64,000 nt of DNA from Stenopsyche tienmushanensis (GCA_008973525.1 WACJ01000098.1:992001-1056000), one strand, 5' to 3'; shown: positions 12,943 through 25,395, counted from the stretch's first letter. A program made the numbers and translations. The notes: generated by a model from the sequence alone, not told the origin.

Positions 12943-13309
12943 TCCCGAAAGTAAGTGTACTAATTTTTTTATTGGTTGAAAATTTAATCATAAATACACT
13001 CATGTATTTTTTCAGAGAGGAAAAAAGATGGTAATCTGAAGGCGCCAAGTCAGCGGAAAACGTGGGGGGGGGGTTCAAAACATCCCAATTTAATAAATCC
13101 AAAAGCAATTTAGTGGCTAAAGCTATGCAACAAGCACACTCCTCTCGTAAGCATACCCCTCTTTTTGATTTGAATGCTTCTTTTAAGAATCTCAAAATGT
13201 CGTTGTGTATTGATGGTCTCTTTTGTGAGGCAGAAGTTCGACGAAAATGATGCCTTTTCAGTCCCAAAAACTACAGCCCGTTATTTTCATAGTACACTTA
13301 CTTTCAGGA
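12943..13309 (-). mobile_element. Short internally deleted mariner element
   Basis: The left end TCCCGAAAGTAAGTGTACTA and the inverted right end TCCTGAAAGTAAGTGTACTA form near-perfect terminal repeats. The flanking TA dinucleotides (12941-12942 and 13310-13311) are the expected mariner target duplication. The element is 367 bp against about 1.3 kb for a full mariner. Between the ends lies a minus-strand transposase remnant. With intact ends it could have been mobilised in trans, like a MITE, but I see only this copy. Confidence 0.85.
12990..13267 (-). pseudogene. Mariner transposase C-terminal fragment
   Basis: The minus frame reads LLDLLNWDVLNPPP, then SADLAPSDYHLFSSLKKYM, which is the classic mariner block before and around the third catalytic aspartate (the D of APSDYHLF is present). 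The expected second catalytic motif (HDNARPH) is replaced by an unrelated EECACC-like stretch, so that aspartate is lost. The first catalytic domain and the N-terminal helix-turn-helix are deleted, and the end of the protein is also cut. The frame remains open for about 117 codons only because the fragment is short. Confidence 0.8.
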
Positions 13310-13490
13310 TAATCTTCGTATAATATAGTTGATGAACAATGCACCAATATTTAAAAAAAAAACCATCAACATTCATCCAAATATTTTCTGAACTCTGATT
13401 ATCATTTGATTTTATGGGTATAAGTACCAATATTTTATATTTGAATTCAAAAAGGACGTATATTTTATACTCGGCAATTATTCAAAAAGG

Positions 13491-13696
13491 CGTCGAATAG
13501 AAAGACTCTCTTCTCTAAATAACTATTTATTCGACGACTCTCGCCTCCTGCGCGTCACTACCCAACCGGCAACGGTGCACGCGCAGGAAGCGATCGGTCG
13601 GTATGCAGGTGCAATGTCTCCGCAGGGCCACAAGAGATGGCGCTGTTAAAATAACGCATTGCACCTGAAGAGAGACGGAAGATGTCGCTGTTAATC
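13491..13696 (-). repeat. LTR-like repeat, copy r
   Basis: On the minus strand it runs TTAACAGCGACATCTTCC, TCTCTTCAGGTGCAATG, AGCGCCATCTCTTGTGG, GGTTGGGTAGTGACGCGCAG, GAATAAATAGTTATTTAG and ATTCGACGCC. The same order occurs at 46184-46465 and 55959-56135 (plus) and at 21300-21440, 37347-37566 and 38138-38230 (minus). A late AATAAA and an outer TG(T)...CGACA pattern would fit a solo LTR, and GCGCCATCT is a motif often seen in arthropod LTRs. No primer binding site was demonstrated, so LTR is an inference. Confidence 0.55.
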
Positions 13697-14066
13697 TGGC
13701 GAATTAAAAGTGCCAGCGACTCGCCGGTGAGTCGCTATGTTTTTTTACAGAAAAATACCTTTTTTTAATATCCATTAATTCTAATGCTAGGAACAAATAT
13801 TGGTGAATCCAAAAACATCTTCTTATTTTAATGGATCTTGATCTTCCCGTTTTATTTTTAAATAAATTCAACAAAAGTCATCAGAGCTGCTCATTGAATG
13901 ATCTTTGCTACGTTGCTGGACCTATTCTGGGATTTATTGATCAGATTGCCTAGTAAAAAAAAAATGTTCTTATACAGATAAAAATATAGGTCGGGCGTGA
14001 GAAATATCATTAATTATTTTATGGAACGACAGTATTAACGATAACAAAGTTGTGTCCAAATTCCAG

Positions 14067-14416
14067 TTATTCAGAAAGAGCATTCTTACACGTTGAGCTC
14101 AAAAACAGACAGAGACGGAGAGAGTATCTTGCGTACATCGTTCGATTATATAGATCGTTAACCCAAATTTATCGAATAATAATGATATGTGAATGACATT
14201 ATGAATCGATTTCAAATGTTTTGATTATGTTCACACAAAGAAAGAGATTATTGAATATTGTGTGCTATCGACAGTGCGTATTTATTTATGTACAAGCTTC
14301 ATACACGCTGCGACGGTCTTGACAGATACGTGAATTTATACGGACGATAAATGGCGAATATACCAATATAGTATTTCAGTTAATGATGATTTAAAATTAG
14401 CTCAATATTCAAAGGG
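14067..14416 (-). mobile_element. piggyBac-like MITE, copy d
   Basis: On plus it reads ATTCAGAAAGAGCATTCTTAC, GTTGAGCTC, GACAGAGACGGAGAG, GATTATATAGATCGTTA, CCCAAATTTATCGA, TGCTATCGACAGTG and a closing CTCAATATTCAAAGGGTTAA. This is the reverse of the copy at 54795-55270 in the same order, including the outer end next to TTAA (14417-14420). The other end has been lost. The TTAA target and end shape suggest a piggyBac-type transposase mobilised the family. There is no coding capacity. Confidence 0.6.
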
Positions 14417-14424
14417 TTAAAATT

Positions 14425-15775
14425 TCTTTATGAAACATGGAAACGCAAATAATCAATATTAACAAAAACAAAATAAAAAAGGACTTTATTTGCTATGACA
14501 ATCCTAACAAAAAATGCTCAAAATAATATTAGGACACAAAAGTCGCATATAGAACAATAAAATATATAATTCAAACAACTTTTTACGCAATTTCTGATAT
14601 ATTATATAATATCTAAAATCACTGGAAGTTAAAAGGTTAATACCAAGGCCATTGTCGAACTAGATAACATTTTTTACATGTGCTTTTACATCCAAAATAA
14701 TTATAATCCAAGCTAAAAAAATTAAACAGAAGGCCACAAAATCTAGCATATATAATAATTTTATGTTATAATAACGACTAAAGGTACGATAATCCACCTG
14801 CATCAATTTAAAGACCGATCAAAATCTTTTCATTTTTATAAAATAACGTTAATCGTGGTCTTGAACGGTCCTAAGACTAGAAAAATTGGATGCTGATTAT
14901 CAAATTCCCTAAAAAATACGCATTATATTTAGCATCTCTGCAACATTCAACAATAAGACTGCGTCATTTTAGTATACATCCTATCTGTTGATGACTAATT
15001 CTTCACATTTCCAATGAAAAATGTCACTCGAAAGTAATTTTAGATGTTAATACAAGAGCAGGTCCTTGACAAATTTAGACGAGCATAATAATTGAGTAGG
15101 TTCGACAGCCATGAAATGGAATTCATCGGTTTGGGTACACCACGTATTAAATTAATCGTATTCATTTGATGAAATTACAAGGGAATTCCATTCGTGTCTG
15201 GAGGTCTATTTTGGACGTCTCATGTATTCTGGTTTGCCAGGAGAGCGCCTGGCCTTGCCGTGGCTGACCGCAAGGATTCGCGTAAATTGTGTTTAGTGCG
15301 GAAGGCTATATCCTTTGAGGACATTATACCCGCAGTATTTCAGAGTGTGGCCCGTATCTACACCTAGGATATATGCGCCCCTGCCAGGATTATACACACT
15401 AATTATACGCCCTTTCATGACTCATTACTTAAATTATTATTCATTGTACAAACCGTTGTGAAAACTATGCAATTTACGACCCCGCCGGGCCATGCGACTC
15501 TCATACACGAACACGCTTTTAATTGACAACAGGACGATCGCTGAGCATTTATCAACAAATTTGCGACGACTGGGTGTGTCGTAATCCGCCATTGAAATGT
15601 CACACTCGTGCAAAAAAATATAATAATGACAAAAATTATCTAAATTAAAATTTTCCAATTTAGGGGTTAATTTAATGCTTTTTTTAAAAATAACCAAATA
15701 ATACATATGGGAAAACACACACATATATATATATATATTTAACAGAAGAAAAATATTGGAATTTTAACAAACATG
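14425..15775. other. About 1.3 kb of non-coding DNA, nothing identified
   Basis: 14.4-15.1 kb is AT-rich. 15.1-15.6 kb is GC- and CpG-richer and appears unique, with overlapping short open frames on the minus strand but no domain. A short CA/TA microsatellite lies at 15716-15740. Confidence 0.3.
15716..15740. repeat. CA/TA microsatellite
   Basis: ACACACACA runs into (AT)n of about eight repeats. A simple sequence repeat with no further meaning. Confidence 0.9.
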
Positions 15776-15779
15776 TTCA

Positions 15780-15900
15780 GGTATGGCGTCCAATCTCCTT
15801 CGTCATATCAGCGATCCGAAAAGCGGACCGATTGGACACATAGACCTTGTGGTCACTCCGTCCTATTTTAGGGCTTTTCTCGGGTCTAGATTTAAACATA
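15780..15900 (+). repeat. LINE 3'-end fragment with hairpin, plus strand
   Basis: It matches the minus strand of 545-690: AGGTATGG, TCGTCA, TCAGCGATCCGAAAAGCGGACCG (one stem mismatch), ACACATAGACCTTGTGGT, CACTCCGTCCT and TTTTAGGGC. There is no coding sequence upstream, as expected for a heavily 5'-truncated non-LTR insertion. Confidence 0.6.
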
Positions 15901-15904
15901 AATG

Positions 15905-18900
15905 TATCTATCCTACTAATTTTTGCTGTTATCTTGGCTAGTTTTTATGCTGCAAGATTTAAAATATATCGTGTTAGTTGAATCGACTAACATTTGACTT
16001 TTAGAATGCAACAAAAAATCAAACTTATTGAAGCTTAGTTTTGTCATGTCAGCCGAGGATTTTTAAGGGCGAGTGTTTAATATGGACTACATTGGAACAT
16101 TATGACAATTCGATCAAAAGAGCCTTCGTAAACTATTTGTTATCGAGCTAAAAATATATGCTGAAAAATAGATAAAGATCGGAATAACTGAAAAAGTAAG
16201 AATTGAACATTCCTGATTTACTCGCAAATCATAATAAAAAGACATCCAACTGCGAGACTTTAAAGACGAACCTCTTCCTTAAGCATTTTCAAATTTCACA
16301 GATCAACCTCTCACTTTCGAATATGCTGGAGCTTATTGAATAAAGTTATCGTTTAGCAAATCATCTATTGCTTTATAACGGCATAAAATGGATATTATAG
16401 ACTATACGTGCGTTTTAAATGAATTATTCGACGCTTTCGAGCGAAATTTTTAAGTAACGGTAAATCCGAATACGGATTAGCCGAATGCCAAAATTTAAAT
16501 TAAAACGTGCGAAAAAAAATTGCAACGCATTGTACGAGCTCCGGGACTAATTCCTCGGATTATCCGGCATTTTGTGTAATTTATTCGACTTCTCCCCTTC
16601 ATTAACTCAGATAATCGAGCGTTTACTGTAATTAACTGTAGCTCAAAGCATTCGAATGAGTACTTTCGTCATTTAATTACCACCCTGATTATGGCAATTC
16701 TTTAGCAGATTAATGTAATGTCATACAAATGCTCCCAATGTAGCATTTGATTGGATCGATTTGAGCTTGGAATATTATTTTATATTGATGTATAATGTGT
16801 GTTTCATATCGAATGTGTATAGGGGGTTGAAATTATGCCTTGGTATTGTCATCGACTTGTGGTTATTGAGTAGATGAGAGCTTATCTATTGGAAGGTGTA
16901 AATGTAAGTTTCAAGAAAATCGTGTAATAATCTTCTCAAAGGTCGGAGTTTGGTGAGTATTTCGTGCACGTATACGATTTAGCCATCACGGTTTTCTAAT
17001 ATGCACCCTGGGCGGTGACCCCTTATCGTCCCTAACCTTTGTCCTCATCCCTCGTCCACCCTTCCAACCTTTATCCTCGGGTGCGCACCCTCCTCCTCCA
17101 GGCTTTGCCCCCGCACGCCAAAAGGGTTCCAGGCGCCCATTTATCTTTCAACAAGACAAATGTTAGCAAACAATAGCAACCCACGTTTGTATCCAGGCGA
17201 GAACATTTGCATGCAAATACGAAACGATTGTGTTTCTTTTAATAAATCCACCGCGGTTTGCATTGAACCAACGTGAAAAGTGCTTCATGGATGACGCCAG
17301 TATCGATATGAGCAACAAGGGTATAAATCTTCAGCTTTGCATCCCTTAATGCACACAAATTTAAATTAAAATCATACAATTATCTCTTTAGCATGGCATT
17401 GGAAGAAGATAAATATAACTTAACAGATATCAACACAATCAAAACAATCCCAAAAGAAGACCATTATAAAAATCAATTCTGTTTGCCCTCAAGCAATTAA
17501 ATCCTGCGCCATTTCTTTGTTTCGTCCGCAAAAGCCCGTTGAAGAATTCGCAAAAGACCTGTTGATAGGCCTCGTATTTGTTGGGTGAATATTGTATGTG
17601 GGGTCTCCACAGTTAGCATCCAAACATTCCAAATATTTATCTGCACTCTTGCACAATTTCTTATCTTACATTGGTATAGTGTCAGACATGCAATAACAGC
17701 TTAATCCCATTACTGAAATATCTCGATCGGAACCTGTATTTTAGTAATTGCGAGCCTTGCAACATCGTCTCGTGAAGGTTAGTGTTTTATGTATGGCGAA
17801 AAATGTTTGTTGGATAGGTAGTTATTCGATTTGTCTCAAGTTCTAAGCCAAACAGGGACAACATTTTCCGATCCGTGGGATTGAATTAATGATTTAAGAT
17901 TGCCAACGATTAAATTCAGTCAATGCTCAAACGCTTTTATTGATACAAAGCGTTATATCCTGTTAATATCTTAGGCTTAAAGATTCAAAATGCATTTGAT
18001 TTTCGAAGCAATTTTGAATAAAACACACACACACAATTACGAAAATCATGGAGCTAATAAACAAAATTAATATACGAGGTTTGCGTCTATAGACGCTTAT
18101 GGCACTGAGCGAGTTAATATCTATTTAAGAACCAACATCAAATTGTCATTCAATTTGGTTTCGCTATTGAAGAATTATAGCTTTTTAAACTCGTTCATGA
18201 GTGCTCAATGGATCATCAGACTGAACGTTTGTAGATTTGTAAAGAATGAATAGCATTCTTTGGGGAAGGATAATGAAACATTCCTAATAATGATCATGGT
18301 AATTGTATAATAGAATAATCCAATATGCATAGCCATGAAATGTATGTCTGTCTGTTTAATATGCCTTATATTTAAATGGCATAACGCCTCTTTTTATTGA
18401 CAATATTTGGATGCAAATGATCTCAACAGGGGATTTTTACGGAAAGAATTTTTCATGCGGAGTTTCCCGTTTATTGACATTTATCAGATCCAGAAAATTA
18501 AGGTGAACCTGGATTATTGACACGATCGGTTAGAAATATGAATGAAATTTAATAAATCCGAATCTTTATATTTTGAGTGTAAAATCAAATCTACCACCTC
18601 AATTCTTTAGTTGTAGTTGAGAACTTGGCAGTTTTAAATTGGTAACACTTGGTCTGGCGAATTCTTCGAAGGCTGCTTTTATAACATTTATACTAATTCA
18701 AAACAGGCAGCAAAGGAATTTTAACTTTTTAAAGAAAAATAGTGACGCTTATTGGCAAATAAATTATGTTAAATTCTATCTGTCAAAAATGTTTTCGATG
18801 TCTAAAACAATACGTATTTTAATTAAAATATATAGATTATCATAATTACTTTGACTATTTATGAAATTTGTATATTTGGCTTATTGATTTTGTGTCATAG

Positions 18901-20380
18901 CCCCCAATGGGTCTTTAAAATGAAAAATTGTATTGAAATTATGGACTACCTGGCGGTAATGAAGTGCCCACAAGATAACAGAATAATAGACCATCGGTTG
19001 CATGTTCAAACTCACTGTCATGTAATTGAATTATAGCCTACTGTTAGCAGCCCATAAATGCTGCAAAAATAATTTATGTGACTTTTAAAGTCGAAAATTG
19101 TGAAATAACACCAAATGGCTTTAGTGTGGTATCATGAAGCCGAGTTCTTCCACACCCAATCAACGTCACGATTATCTCAATTGAGATATAATGGCTGTTC
19201 AAATTATGTTGAGATATTTATTTGAAATGCTATAAATTCAACACGAAGATCTCTCTCGGAGTCCCATGAGAAATGAAGTATTTTCGTCTGATATCTCTTA
19301 AAGTGAGAGCTCTAAACCAATTCATTCGTCGGTCTTCTTTCCAATTGTAAGTTTTAGAATCGCGCATAGTTTTGTTTAGCATTCGGCATGCACTTCAATG
19401 GAAAGAATGCCAAAAGGAAAGATTGATAGCGACGATACGTAGGACGCATGTGCAAAAGAAAACAGAAAAAGGGAACAGCTCTATTATCGGGAATGGCAAA
19501 GGGTGGCGAACAATTTATATAGAAAAGAATGGCGAAGGAAAACTGATGAGTTCAGATGAGAAAAGGATTGTCCGCCATTTATTGAACACATGATACTTGG
19601 ACGGATAAAAAGGGCTCGAAATGTGGCCAAAATTAATAACTGTGCAGACGTGTTGCCCTCCCTCAAATACTAATAACTCGAATAGCTGCGAAAATATTTG
19701 CTTTGAGGGCTGACAGCTCAAGGTTGTTATTTAGCATTAAAAGCATTGTTCGCGGGGCACAATATTTAAAGTTCACGGGTGAGCTGTGCCAATAGTGACA
19801 AAGCACTATATTGAATTTCTATTGACGAACTAAAGTCATTCGGACGTTCAATGCTACAAAGCAAGAATTTTTCATGGAGCGTCATAAAATATGGCGAACA
19901 ATTTAATTCGGCGTCGCTTTGAAGTGTCAAAGCGAGGACGACTCTCATTATTTTCATCAAGAACAACAAGTTCCGCACTAATAACCATTTTTAATATACG
20001 CCTCTGAATAGGAGACTAGGAATTTATGTGAATGTGATATCGGCAGTATGAAAAATGATTAATGTTTCGGAGACTATAAAGAAAGGCGGAGTGAATTCAA
20101 TACACACTGATCTCCAACATGGAGCCTTTGGCAAGAAAAGTCATCTTTGAATTGTATTTTTGAGAAACTATACACTTTGTTGGAATCCTAGTTCAAAAAT
20201 ACAAGTAAAATAAAGAAGTCATTGCGATCCAAATTATGACCTGAGCACGTGATAAACTTCTCATGACAATTCGTTGTTCATAATTTTCGAATGATTTCAT
20301 TCAAATACAAACATTTTCATTGAAATTCATCGCAAATGCCCATTATAAAAACGTAGCTATTTTCTGTTAGGGTAAATTAA
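15905..20380. other. About 4.5 kb of non-coding DNA with a few oddities
   Basis: No gene was recognised. The block 16980-17160 has a long pyrimidine-biased, C-rich plus strand (CCCTCCTCCTCCAGG and similar), unusual for this AT-rich window. A short (CA)n run occurs near 18025. The perfect palindrome GCGTCTATAGACGC near 18083 has a near copy at 9555. The remainder is ordinary AT-rich sequence. Confidence 0.3.
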
Positions 20381-20384
20381 CTTA

Positions 20385-20550
20385 ACTATCACAAAAAATG
20401 AAACTCTAACCGGAAATTGGTATTTTCGTTTTCACCGCAAGCATAATAGATATCTTACGCGCATGCGCCGTTCCGCCTCTACTGTCGGTATATAGCATAA
20501 AGCCACCACTAGACTTGACTATTTTATTATATATTACACAATCCAATAAA
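20385..20550. repeat. Interspersed repeat with GCGCATGCGC core, copy 2
   Basis: This is the second copy of the 1000-1215 repeat: TCACAAAAAATG, then AACTCTAA, the ATAGATA segment, CGCGCATGCGCCG and a TATATATTACACAA tract. The following AATTTGCACAAAA...TTGAATTTTCTAAAATAT segment also resembles 24455-24515 and 29415-29460, so an older repeat family may underlie all of these. Confidence 0.35.
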
Positions 20551-21129
20551 TAGCGCTAAGAATAAGGAGAATTTGCACAAAAAAGTTGAATTTTCTAAAA
20601 TATCACAAACCTTTAAAAAGTCAACATATTAACTTCAAAAATGAATTAAATCAAATTGAGAATATATTTTTATGTATGCATTTTTTAATGGTAAAAATTT
20701 TTGAAAAAGTGCTTACAAAACCGAATGGACATTTTTGCAAATGAGAATGAGAAATGATGAATGTGCATAAGAAACTTGATTGATGGCAAGAAATTAGAAT
20801 AATGGGTAATAAAAAATTAACCCTCTTAAAAAAAGGCTATTTCATATAGGATCAACTATTTATTTTAGAATGTAATAACTTATATATTGTAAATAAGATT
20901 AAGATCTGGTTAATCAATGTGATTCATTGTGTTTTCGGACAAGAGAAGAGACGCCGCATGGTGGATGAAGATCACTAAAAAAGCATAAATTTATGCAAAT
21001 ATCTCAAGTTGTATTATTTTCAATGGCTATCAAAAAAATACATCAATAACCAGGCCCAACTTCTTTGTATTATTTTGATAAAAGTGCAAGCGATTAAGTC
21101 CTTACTCCAGAAAACAGCAATTCCCCATT

Positions 21130-21275
21130 CGGTCGTAATAAGCAGGATGTTTTGCACATGGACCGACAATGATGGGTCGTATGGTCTCCAAACCTGACAC
21201 CACTAGATTTCTTTGTCAAGGACGTGCATAAGGATTAATTTACACGACAGAGGTGCCCTTAAACGGAATCAAGGA
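21130..21275 (+). pseudogene. Transposase remnant of the mariner/Tc1 superfamily
   Basis: From 21182 the plus strand reads WSPNLTPLDFFVKDVHKD. This resembles the RSPDLTPLDFFLWGHLKD block found in many insect mariner/Tc1-type transposases, where the D of PLDFF is the third catalytic acidic residue. A degraded FP(N)R-like segment precedes it. No terminal repeats were found, and an LTR-like repeat begins within 30 bases. It is a very short dead fragment. Confidence 0.55.
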
Positions 21276-21299
21276 AACAAAGGATGGATGGGGATGGAC

Positions 21300-21445
21300 G
21301 GGCGTCGAATAAAAATACTCTCTTCTTTAGGTAACTTTTTATTCAACACGAGAAATCTGGCTGCGAGTAGGACATCTTCCCGCAGTCAAGGCCAACCGAC
21401 GACTTTCTTCATCACCCAACCGGCTGTTAATCTGATCAATTAAAT
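21300..21445 (-). repeat. LTR-like repeat, copy s, internally deleted
   Basis: It starts GGCGTCGAATAAAAATACTC and matches copy r through the region of its AATAAATAG segment, the CTGCGGGAAG block and GGTTGGCCTTGACTGCGGG. It then jumps from CACCCAACCGG directly to CTGTTAATCTG, the terminal part of copy r. The central half, including the GCGCCATCT segment, is deleted. Confidence 0.5.
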
Positions 21446-21449
21446 CCGC

Positions 21450-23360
21450 TCAGAGCAACAGCGCTATTGCATTAGGATGGTAAATAAAAAGTTATGATGA
21501 TTTAAAAGTGAAATTTTGGATATTTTTTTAAAATGTTGAAAAAGATGTATTTCGATGACCTTGATACTTAGGGTATAGGAAATATGTATTAAACGTAGCA
21601 AAAGACTCCCTTTATCCCAAAAAAAAAAAATGTCGGTCTATTTAAAAAAATACCCTGTATATGTTCAACTAAACAAGGTTTTTAGATGTCGACGAAAAGA
21701 TGATGTCTCTTCAAATTTTCAGACAAATCTTTCAGCTTATTCTAATTCCAAAGACGTCGAATTTAAGAAGGGCTGCTATTATTCCGTTATTTTAATTTTA
21801 TTTAGTCTGTACTATGGTACAGTATATCAACTGTCCGAGTTTCATTTTGACATTGAGGTTCATTTAGAAATATTTTTAGCAGATTAAACATGTATGTTTA
21901 ACCATATTTAAAAAATCTTAATTTATTGTGCGTTTTGCCGCATGTAAAATTGCAATGCGTGATCGAGGGCACTTATTTCCTTCAGATATCAATGTTTTTA
22001 ATCCTATCCCTTATCTGGTGGATGAAAGCACTTTTTTCACACCCGCAGAAAATAGCCCTGAAAGTAAAAAACCTTATCGCTTCGAGCAGTTTAAGTTTAA
22101 ATAATCTATGCTAATGGCGCGACCGGTGTCCGCGTAGGTCTTGTGTAAGCGTTTCTTTCACTGAAAAAAAGATGGCATTAAAAAAATGTTACGTGACTGA
22201 AATATATAGGTTGCCCTAGAAGTTAACGATGGCAAACAAAAGAAACTGATGCTATTTAACAAACAGCCACCTCCGGCCCCGCCGAGCAAACAATGCACGT
22301 AAAAGTAACGCAAACAGAGAAAATAATGTAGGCTTAAATGGCGTGACCACGTCAATTTGTAAGGCGAATTAAGTGAATACCAAGAGAGGTGAACCTTCCG
22401 TCATAGCAACCGGGTCACATAAATTAAAAATGTGCCCCGGTGGGCCTCAATCGGGACATTTTTTTGAGGGGCGCAAAGTTCTCGAGCGCAAAAGTGGCGG
22501 GCGGAAGTCGCCTTCTTCAAACTATATTTAGACACTTTCCCGGCCAAATTGCTTATTACGAAAGCTTAAGCTGTTTGCCGAAAATGTTGGCCATTGTGTC
22601 GACATGCAAAGTCATAAAAAAATCGCCTGTCATCGTTGAAGGCGAACTAAAATTATACCACCCTAAAAGGGTGATCTATTTTGGACCCATGCCTGAAAGC
22701 TTTTAAACACCGCATCAATCCATATATTCCCTGTATTATTGAATCACCGATTAAATAGACCAGCATTTTTAAATAATTTACATACGCATAACTAGAGATG
22801 AAATTGGATTCTCCAATCTTTGGAGAAACATTTCGGAAACCCTGGCAGAAAGTGAAAAAGAACCAAATGTCATCTGTGATTTGGGTTGATGGAAAACGTC
22901 TTGTCTTCATGCGATGAGATCGTGTAATTGAATACTCAAACATACTTGTGCAAATATCATACAAATTCTTGCACAAATAAAAGACAATACGGTATTTTTA
23001 ATAAAATACACATTGAACGTTGTAAGTAAAAAATCACCATGGATTTAAATAAAATCATATAATCCCAATGGCATTATAATAATTCCCTATTAAGCATCTT
23101 ATTGATTGCGAATATCTTAATAAACATCCCCTCGGGAATGTCTGAAAGTTGACCGAACAAAATTAATCATTTTATATGGGCTGTTGGTGTATTATTATCA
23201 TTTAAATTTAATTGAGCAAATCTGTAAAAATTATCTTCATTTATGACTCCAAAAAATCCTTGGGAGCTAATGGAACAATTACGAATTTGCCGAAGATATT
23301 CATTTAAATTACGTTAATTTAGATTTAAATCCATAAATGAATATCGAACAATACAACAAC
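21450..23360. other. About 1.9 kb of non-coding DNA, nothing identified
   Basis: No supported gene. The stretch 22250-22720 is GC- and CpG-richer than its surroundings and looks unique. Open frames on both strands there show no domain. Confidence 0.3.
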
Positions 23361-23365
23361 TATAT

Positions 23366-23645
23366 GCCCTTATTTACAGACTAAATCCCCATAGAAAGAG
23401 TCCTTTGATTGTTCACTAAATCGGACAGTCACCGCTTCCTTTATTTCGTAGCACAAAAGCACCTCCCCTTGAAGATTTTTTTTATGAAAGCTTAAAAAAC
23501 AAAATAGTATGTGGGAGCTAAAAACGGACTGCATAATGGGTGGCTTAGTTGTGGAGACCCACATTGAATGAAAGCTTGAACTTTGGCAGACATGTGCACT
23601 GAAGCGCTATCATGCAGAAGTTGGATACCTTTCGGGAGCTTTCCT
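23366..23645 (-). pseudogene. Mariner transposase C-terminal half, decayed
   Basis: The minus strand reads QLLHDSASVHMSAKVQAF, then CGSPQLSHPLCSPFLAP, TYYFVF, a stop, and then IKEAVTVRFSEQSKDSFY. This follows the mariner order: the second catalytic motif LHDNA.VH (its D is kept), the HPP(Y)SPDLAPSDYFLF block and the EVKEAV..W.E.Q..FY block near the C-terminus. In the PDLAPSD block both aspartates are replaced, so the third catalytic residue is lost. No terminal repeats were recognised. The lineage differs from the elements at 12.9, 24.5 and 26.8 kb. Confidence 0.75.
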
Positions 23646-24117
23646 CGACTTTAATGTCTTCTTATAAATGAGTGCATGGATAAAAGTCCAAAAGAAAACG
23701 CAATCATTTCATGTTACATAATAAAAGCTTATTAAATTCTTGAAACATTGAATCAATTTATGCATTGACGCTGTTAGTTGATGCGGCCGGCGTCAGATGT
23801 ATGGCAAGCATGCAATCAAACTATTTATACCATTTGTCCCTATTTAACGCGAGGGATACGTCTTAATAAGATCCAGCGTTAAACGGAGCAGTGCCAAATG
23901 GAGTCCAACTGTAATTACGTCAATTATATGCATTGGGATTCTAAAATGACGCTAAATATCAAACCAGTTTTGAGCTAATAAATGCATGTATAAATTATCA
24001 TATTTAAACACCTTTCGGTTTGTAGGTGTAATCGGAAATGCATTTTAATGTCATATTGGTCTTCATTTTTTGTGTGTTTGGGAATCAAGTATGAAGATTA
24101 GAGCTAATATTAACATA

Positions 24118-24260
24118 TGACCTAGTGCTGATATAATGGATTAGATCCTGGTTTCTTATTATAATGATTTGGGTTTAAATCCTAATTGCGGAAATACCAT
24201 CAATATTTCTCATTGATTGATTAGATCCAGATTATTCCTCTATTCCTCCTTATTAATTCC
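24118..24260 (+). repeat. tRNA-derived SINE, copy 3 (degraded)
   Basis: The A-box-like TGATATAATGG at 24129 and B-box-like GGGTTTAAATCC at 24171-24182 have the same spacing (about 43 nt) as the promoter boxes in 34738 and 35770. All three share an intervening ATTCTGG-type segment and TTATAA. Both boxes are mutated away from consensus, so it is probably silent. Confidence 0.5.
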
Positions 24261-24596
24261 TAAACTATAAAAAAATAAGTAAAAATACAAGATTTTGTTG
24301 TCTTATGGCGTTATATATTAAACAGACCGATAAATAAACAGACATGCATTTTATATATTCGTTTATGCATATTGACGTATTTATATTTTAAGATTTTTTT
24401 TTCAGTATTCAAACGAATAATACTATTTATCTTCAGTTAAACCAATAAATACTGCTAAGTACTTGGAGAATTTGGATAAAACAACTTGAATTTTTTTGTT
24501 TTTTTTAAAAAGAAATATCAGGCCAGTCCATAAGTTTGTGCGCATTTTTAAGAAAAAATTACATATGCTATGTTTTATTTTCGGTTGGCGAATCTG

Positions 24597-25037
24597 CAAT
24601 CGATTACTTTCTGTCAGCTGCTATCAGCGTAAGACAATCTTCAGTTCGAGGCAGAGTCAATTGTAAATAAGCACTGTTGATAGCATACAAGATCACGTCA
24701 TTTCTTTACATAAATAATACACAAAAATCGATTCATTTGCTCTTGCTTTAGAAGGAAATGATAATTGGACAAAGACTCGTCACGAAACAAAACAAAATAT
24801 TCGGTCATATCTTTGCGTAAACAAATAACATGCTTGAAATCGAAATCATTATTAGTCGATAAATTTGGGTTAACAATCTATATAATCGTGCGATGTATGC
24901 GGAAAATCTCTCCATCTCTGTCTCCCGAATTGCGCTACGTCTGCCTCTGTCTATCTCCAAGCTCAATGTACAAAAGTGCTCTTTCTGAAAAGTGAGGGGG
25001 GGGGATCTCAGGCCCTGTAATAGTACTCCTTTAAGGG
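24597..25037 (+). mobile_element. piggyBac-like MITE, copy b, inside a mariner
   Basis: It aligns over its full length with 54858-55270: ATCGATTACTTTCTGTCAG, AAGACAATCTTCA, ACTGTTGATAGCAT, TTGGACAAAGACTCGTCACG, TTGAAATCGAAATCATTATT, GATAAATTTGGG, GTGCGATGTATGCGG, GTACAAAAGTGCTCTTTCTG and CTCCTTTAAGGGTTAA. The right end with TTAA (25038-25041) is preserved. The left end is missing about 65 bases relative to the 54.8 kb copy. Confidence 0.65.
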
Positions 25038-25149
25038 TTAATTTTGGAATCAGAACCACAATTAACAGTGGATTAGATTACAGAAAGGATAAATTCATCT
25101 CATGAAACAATCTTTCACAGTCATTTGTCGAACAGCTCGAACAACGCTG

Positions 25150-25395
25150 CCTAAAAAATAAGTGAATTTAATAGGGAGCCTTCGCCGCATTCTACTTACT
25201 CCCCGGATATTGCCTTAAGTGATTTTAAATTATTTCATGCTTTTCATTTTTTTTACTAGGGTAAAGGTTAAATTCTAAACAGGATGTGCAAATTGAGCTT
25301 TCAAGTTTTTTTGCATCAAAAAAGCTACCTATAAGATGGTGGAGTGTTTTATTTACACTATTCAAAAAAATCCCAAAAATGCGCATGAACTTTTG
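25150..25395 (+). pseudogene. Mariner transposase C-terminal fragment
   Basis: Plus-strand segments read AYSPDIALSDFKLFHAF (25186-25240; the D of LSDF is the third catalytic residue), then after a frameshift VQIELSSFFASK and, close to the right terminal repeat, a remnant of the RW..C-type end. Several stops and shifts break the frame. It belongs to the enclosing mariner at 24518-25406. Confidence 0.65.

Noticed and set aside
24755..24790. TTGGACAAAGACTCG as a retroviral-type primer binding site
   Set aside because: It lies in the middle of the TTAA-ended MITE in two copies, so it is part of that repeat's body and not the edge of an LTR.
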